Positions 6,020-8,744 of a stretch of 8,744 nucleotides of DNA are shown here, one piece after another. Within the stretch, counting starts at the first letter, position 1. Each line of letters starts with the position of its first letter. The notes under the pieces were generated by a model that ran no database searches, was not told the origin of the DNA, and was given only the letters and a program-made list of their open reading frames with translations. A program made the position numbers and the translations under genes. Origin of the DNA: Lachnospiraceae bacterium (GTDB lineage Bacteria > Bacillota > Clostridia > Lachnospirales > Lachnospiraceae); contig JAGCXJ010000330.1 in assembly GCA_017961385.1 (NCBI GenBank), positions 1 through 8,744 on the forward strand, given 5' to 3'.

Positions 6020-8425
6020 TTACTGATCGATCTTCTCCATAAAGTACAGTCTCGCACCAAAGTCGGGGAAGAATCTGACTCTATCATCATAGCCCGTACC
6101 CGCAAATGCCGGTTTAAGCTTAACTCCCGCCTCCATCAGTGCATCACCGTAGACTGTGAAGTCCTCCTTCTCACCGTCCATCTTTATTACTCTGGCGATC
6201 GCATTATGAATAAGCGAATCCTGTTTTATATGAACAGGAGAGACCGTGTTTACAAGATCACCGAACTCCTTGATGTTATGCTTTTTAAACCTGTTGGAGA
6301 AATGATACCTGAACTTGGGCTCAAGTCCCTGTGCCATATAGTAGCCGTACGGCTGATTGGGTGTGACAAGTTTCTGGACTATCATACCCATTGCCCTTGT
6401 CTTATCCTTGGAAACGATCGTCCACTCGCAGAGATTGCCTTCATCGAAGCTTCGGCCTCGATAAAAGCTTCCGTACTGTGTGAACTGTCTTACTGTCTTG
6501 TACAGTTCGATCTGTGTTGCGATCTCCTCAAGCTCTTCTTTTTTCATGTCACAGAGGTTGCATTCATAGCCCAGACTGCCAAAAGCCGCAACGGCAAATC
6601 TTGTCTCAAGCGGAGTCTCTCTTAAGGTCTGATGATTCGGACAGGCCGATACATGCGAGCCTATCGTCTCCTGCGGATATCCGTAGGTATATCCGTTCTG
6701 TATCTGAGCCCTGCATATGGCATCGGTATTGTCGCTGCCCCATATCTGCGGAAAATAGCAAAGCATGCCAAGATCAAATCTGTTTCCACCGGATGAGCAT
6801 CCCTCAAACAGTATCTTTGGAAATCTCTTTGTAAGTTCATTAAGAATCCTGTAAAGTCCCAGAACATACCTGTGTGCGACCTCGCCCTGTCTCTCAGCAG
6901 AAAGCGATTCAGAATAATAATCTGTTATTATCCTGTTCATATCCCATTTGACATACGCGATATTCGCACTGTTAAACACATTAGACATCGCTTCTATGAT
7001 ATAGTCCTGAACCTCTTTCCTGCAAAGATCTAGGATCCTTTGATTTCTTCCTTCGGAATGAGGCTTTCCGGGTATCGCAAGACACCAGTCAGGATGAGCT
7101 CTGTAAAGGTTGCTGTCAACATTGACCATTTCAGGCTCTACCCATATCCCGAAATCAAGCCCGAGTTCATTGACCTTGTCACACAGTCCCTTTACACCGT
7201 TTGGAAGCTTCTTTTTGTTGGCTGTCCAGTCACCTAAAGATCTGAGATCATCATTTCTTTCTCCAAACCATCCGTCATCCATGACAAACAGTTCAACACC
7301 GACTTTAGCCGCAGCCTTTGCAAGTTTAAGAAGCTTTGCTTCGTTTATGTCAAAATATGATGCCTCCCAGCTGTTCAGCAAAACGGGACGTATCTTGTCC
7401 TTCCAGTAGCCTCTTACCACATGCTCACGAATAAATGCATGCATGTTCTGGCTTAATCCGTTGTATCCCTCGCTCGAATATGACATCACGGCCTCGGGTG
7501 CTTCAAGCTGATCAGCCGGCATTAAGATATAGGAAAATCCTTTAGGCTGGATACCGGTAAGTATCCTTGTCTTGCCATAAGGAGTTACCTCGACTGCCTC
7601 AAAATGATTTCCGCTGTAGATAAGATTAAAGCCATATAAACTTCCTGTTTTCTCGGTTGCATTTTTATCTGAAAGGAGCATCAATGGATTGTTTCTGTTT
7701 GAACTCGTGCCGGTAAAGCTTCCGCCTTCGTACTTGCCGCAGTCTATCATCCTTTCAGCCTTATTCATCTCTCTTGCCCAGCTTCCGTGAAAGGTTGTGA
7801 GCTTTAAGTCACACTCATGCATGTCAAGCTGAAGGCTCATCAGTCTCTCAACCCTGATCTTTTCCTTAGAGCAGTTTGTTAAGATCGCATCTCTTGTTAT
7901 GACATCGCATTCCTCGTATACACAGTATCTGATCTTAAGTTCAAGGTCATATGATCTGTCTTTTAAAATGATCGTAAGTTCCGTGACATTGTCTTCTTTA
8001 TCCGCCTTGATGCTCTTTTCATCAAATGAGCCAAACTCTTCTTTGCTGTAAGAAGTAGGCAGAGTTTTAAGCGGTGTCTTCCCGTATTTTATGATAAATG
8101 TATCATATATAAAATCACAGCTTCTGCTGCCGTCCGCATGTACTACTTCAATAAACGGTTCACGGATATCTCCGTGTCCGTAAGATGACATCTCATAGCA
8201 GACATTTTCCGGTGAAAACTGCTTGTGATCATTGTCATATACGATAGTATTGCCGGGAGCAAATGCCCATTTTTCCTTAAGAGCTTCAATCCCTGCAAGA
8301 TCATCGTCAAGTGTTATCCTTTTTCCGTAGTAGAGATGCTCCGGCTGAGCCGTCTCATTTATATAAAAGGCATAGGTGGTGTTTTTTGTATTAAGTATGA
8401 AATGTCCGTCTCTATGTATTATCAT
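6020..8425 (-). CDS. Alpha-galactosidase, glycoside hydrolase family 36
   Basis: This 801-aa enzyme hydrolyses terminal alpha-1,6-linked galactose from melibiose and raffinose-family sugars. There is no signal peptide, so it acts in the cytoplasm on imported sugar. A beta-sandwich N-terminal domain (about 1-330) precedes the (beta/alpha)8 barrel. Family signatures are NSWEA (351-355), DDGWFG (383-388), WVEPEMVN (428-435), YVKWDMNR with the expected nucleophile D495, CSSGGNRFD (543-551), and SDNTDA with acid/base D565. The 70-residue gap between the catalytic aspartates matches the Geobacillus AgaA type. The C-terminal beta domain runs to the end. CSSGGN replaces the more usual glycine-rich GGG there. 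The start overlaps the symporter stop as ATGA, so translation is coupled. Substrate preference within alpha-galactosides is inferred from the family. Confidence 0.96.
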   Translation of the reverse strand: MIIHRDGHFILNTKNTTYAFYINETAQPEHLYYGKRITLDDDLAGIEALKEKWAFAPGNTIVYDNDHKQFSPENVCYEMSSYGHGDIREPFIEVVHADGSRSCDFIYDTFIIKYGKTPLKTLPTSYSKEEFGSFDEKSIKADKEDNVTELTIILKDRSYDLELKIRYCVYEECDVITRDAILTNCSKEKIRVERLMSLQLDMHECDLKLTTFHGSWAREMNKAERMIDCGKYEGGSFTGTSSNRNNPLMLLSDKNATEKTGSLYGFNLIYSGNHFEAVEVTPYGKTRILTGIQPKGFSYILMPADQLEAPEAVMSYSSEGYNGLSQNMHAFIREHVVRGYWKDKIRPVLLNSWEASYFDINEAKLLKLAKAAAKVGVELFVMDDGWFGERNDDLRSLGDWTANKKKLPNGVKGLCDKVNELGLDFGIWVEPEMVNVDSNLYRAHPDWCLAIPGKPHSEGRNQRILDLCRKEVQDYIIEAMSNVFNSANIAYVKWDMNRIITDYYSESLSAERQGEVAHRYVLGLYRILNELTKRFPKILFEGCSSGGNRFDLGMLCYFPQIWGSDNTDAICRAQIQNGYTYGYPQETIGSHVSACPNHQTLRETPLETRFAVAAFGSLGYECNLCDMKKEELEEIATQIELYKTVRQFTQYGSFYRGRSFDEGNLCEWTIVSKDKTRAMGMIVQKLVTPNQPYGYYMAQGLEPKFRYHFSNRFKKHNIKEFGDLVNTVSPVHIKQDSLIHNAIARVIKMDGEKEDFTVYGDALMEAGVKLKPAFAGTGYDDRVRFFPDFGARLYFMEKIDQ

Positions 8426-8744
8426 TCTCTTCTATTCCTCAGTTTTTCAGATATCTCTTCAAGCTTTTCATCCGTGAGTATGTACTTTTTGCCAAAGATG
8501 AACACTGCTATCATTAGTCCGATTATCGGCAGTATTGTCATCGTCATCCTCAGTCCCATCAGCGACGATACCGAATTATCGGAAGTTACAACAGCATCTG
8601 TATTGTAGATTATATTTAAGATCTGCATACACAGCGATGCGATGAATGCCGAAACACCGCTTGCAAGCTTTACGACAAATGTCTGCATCGAAAAAATGAC
8701 CGATTCATCACGCCTGTTGTTCTTAAGCTCTCCGTAATCTACCG
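8422..8744 (-). CDS. GPH-family (MelB-like) sugar:cation symporter, C-terminal part, cut by window edge
   Basis: The reading frame is open from the window edge to a TGA at 8422, giving the last 106 residues of a membrane transporter. It begins VDYGELKNNRRDESVIFSMQ, which matches the cytoplasmic loop and following helix of glycoside-pentoside-hexuronide:cation symporters (D-YGE-K...R-E..IFS.Q pattern). Two hydrophobic helices are visible (about residues 28-45 and 66-84 of the fragment, the second LPIIGLMIAVFIF). A charged cytoplasmic tail, EKLEEISEKLRNRRE, ends the protein as in many GPH members. The ATGA overlap with the alpha-galactosidase gene implies that it imports that enzyme's substrate with Na+ or H+. 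An internal ATG at 8688 is not the real start. The N-terminal roughly 350 residues lie outside the window. Confidence 0.88.
   Translation of the reverse strand, partial: VDYGELKNNRRDESVIFSMQTFVVKLASGVSAFIASLCMQILNIIYNTDAVVTSDNSVSSLMGLRMTMTILPIIGLMIAVFIFGKKYILTDEKLEEISEKLRNRRE

Noticed and set aside
6206..6834. Plus-strand open frames opposite the alpha-galactosidase 3' half.
   Set aside because: They are antisense to conserved GH36 catalytic motifs, with no promoter or ribosome site; they are shadows of the real gene.
1..8744. CRISPR arrays, tRNA or rRNA genes, insertion sequences, phage genes or toxin-antitoxin pairs.
   Set aside because: I found no regularly spaced repeats, cloverleaf sequences, transposase motifs or terminal inverted repeats on either strand. 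The window reads as ordinary metabolic chromosome.

Overview
This window looks like a chromosomal segment of an anaerobic, fermentative Clostridia-type Bacillota. A Lachnospiraceae-like gut or rumen bacterium is my best guess, made from protein character and signals rather than a database match. Support: moderately AT-rich DNA, strong GGAGG-type ribosome sites, U-tract terminators, an S-box (SAM-I) riboswitch, a full [FeFe]-hydrogenase maturation set and an intracellular GH36 alpha-galactosidase. Every gene I accept lies on the minus strand, so transcription runs from high to low coordinates.

Right part (8744 down to about 5684): the 3' end of a GPH-type (MelB-like) sugar:cation symporter overlaps a complete GH36 alpha-galactosidase by ATGA. 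The two form an uptake-and-cleavage unit for alpha-galactosides such as melibiose or raffinose-type sugars. Nineteen bases further on is a small lipoprotein gene with a good ribosome site and lipobox. It is broken by an in-frame TAG and then a frameshift, and its remaining frame stays readable to a TAA at 5684.

Middle (5680 to 4580): a monocistronic unit with its own extended -10 promoter and a strong terminator. It encodes the ATP-pyrophosphatase/synthetase part of GMP synthase with no glutamine amidotransferase domain, i.e. a stand-alone GuaA synthetase subunit.

Left-centre (4496 to 251): a hydrogenase maturation operon. It runs from a promoter through a small TM1266-family ACT-like regulator, an intergenic hairpin followed by a U-tract, hydF, hydE (14-base overlap with hydF) and hydG to a terminator. 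All iron-sulfur cluster ligands expected in HydE, HydF and HydG are present. No hydrogenase structural gene lies in the window.

Left edge (138 to 1): a near-consensus promoter followed by the 5' part of a SAM-I riboswitch. It leads out of the window, so a SAM- or methionine-related gene probably starts just beyond the left end.

The points most worth a second look are the terminator-like hairpin between the regulator and hydFEG, the stand-alone GMP synthetase, the doubly broken lipoprotein gene and the near-identical terminators of guaA and hydG. I did not find a clearly new multi-gene system.
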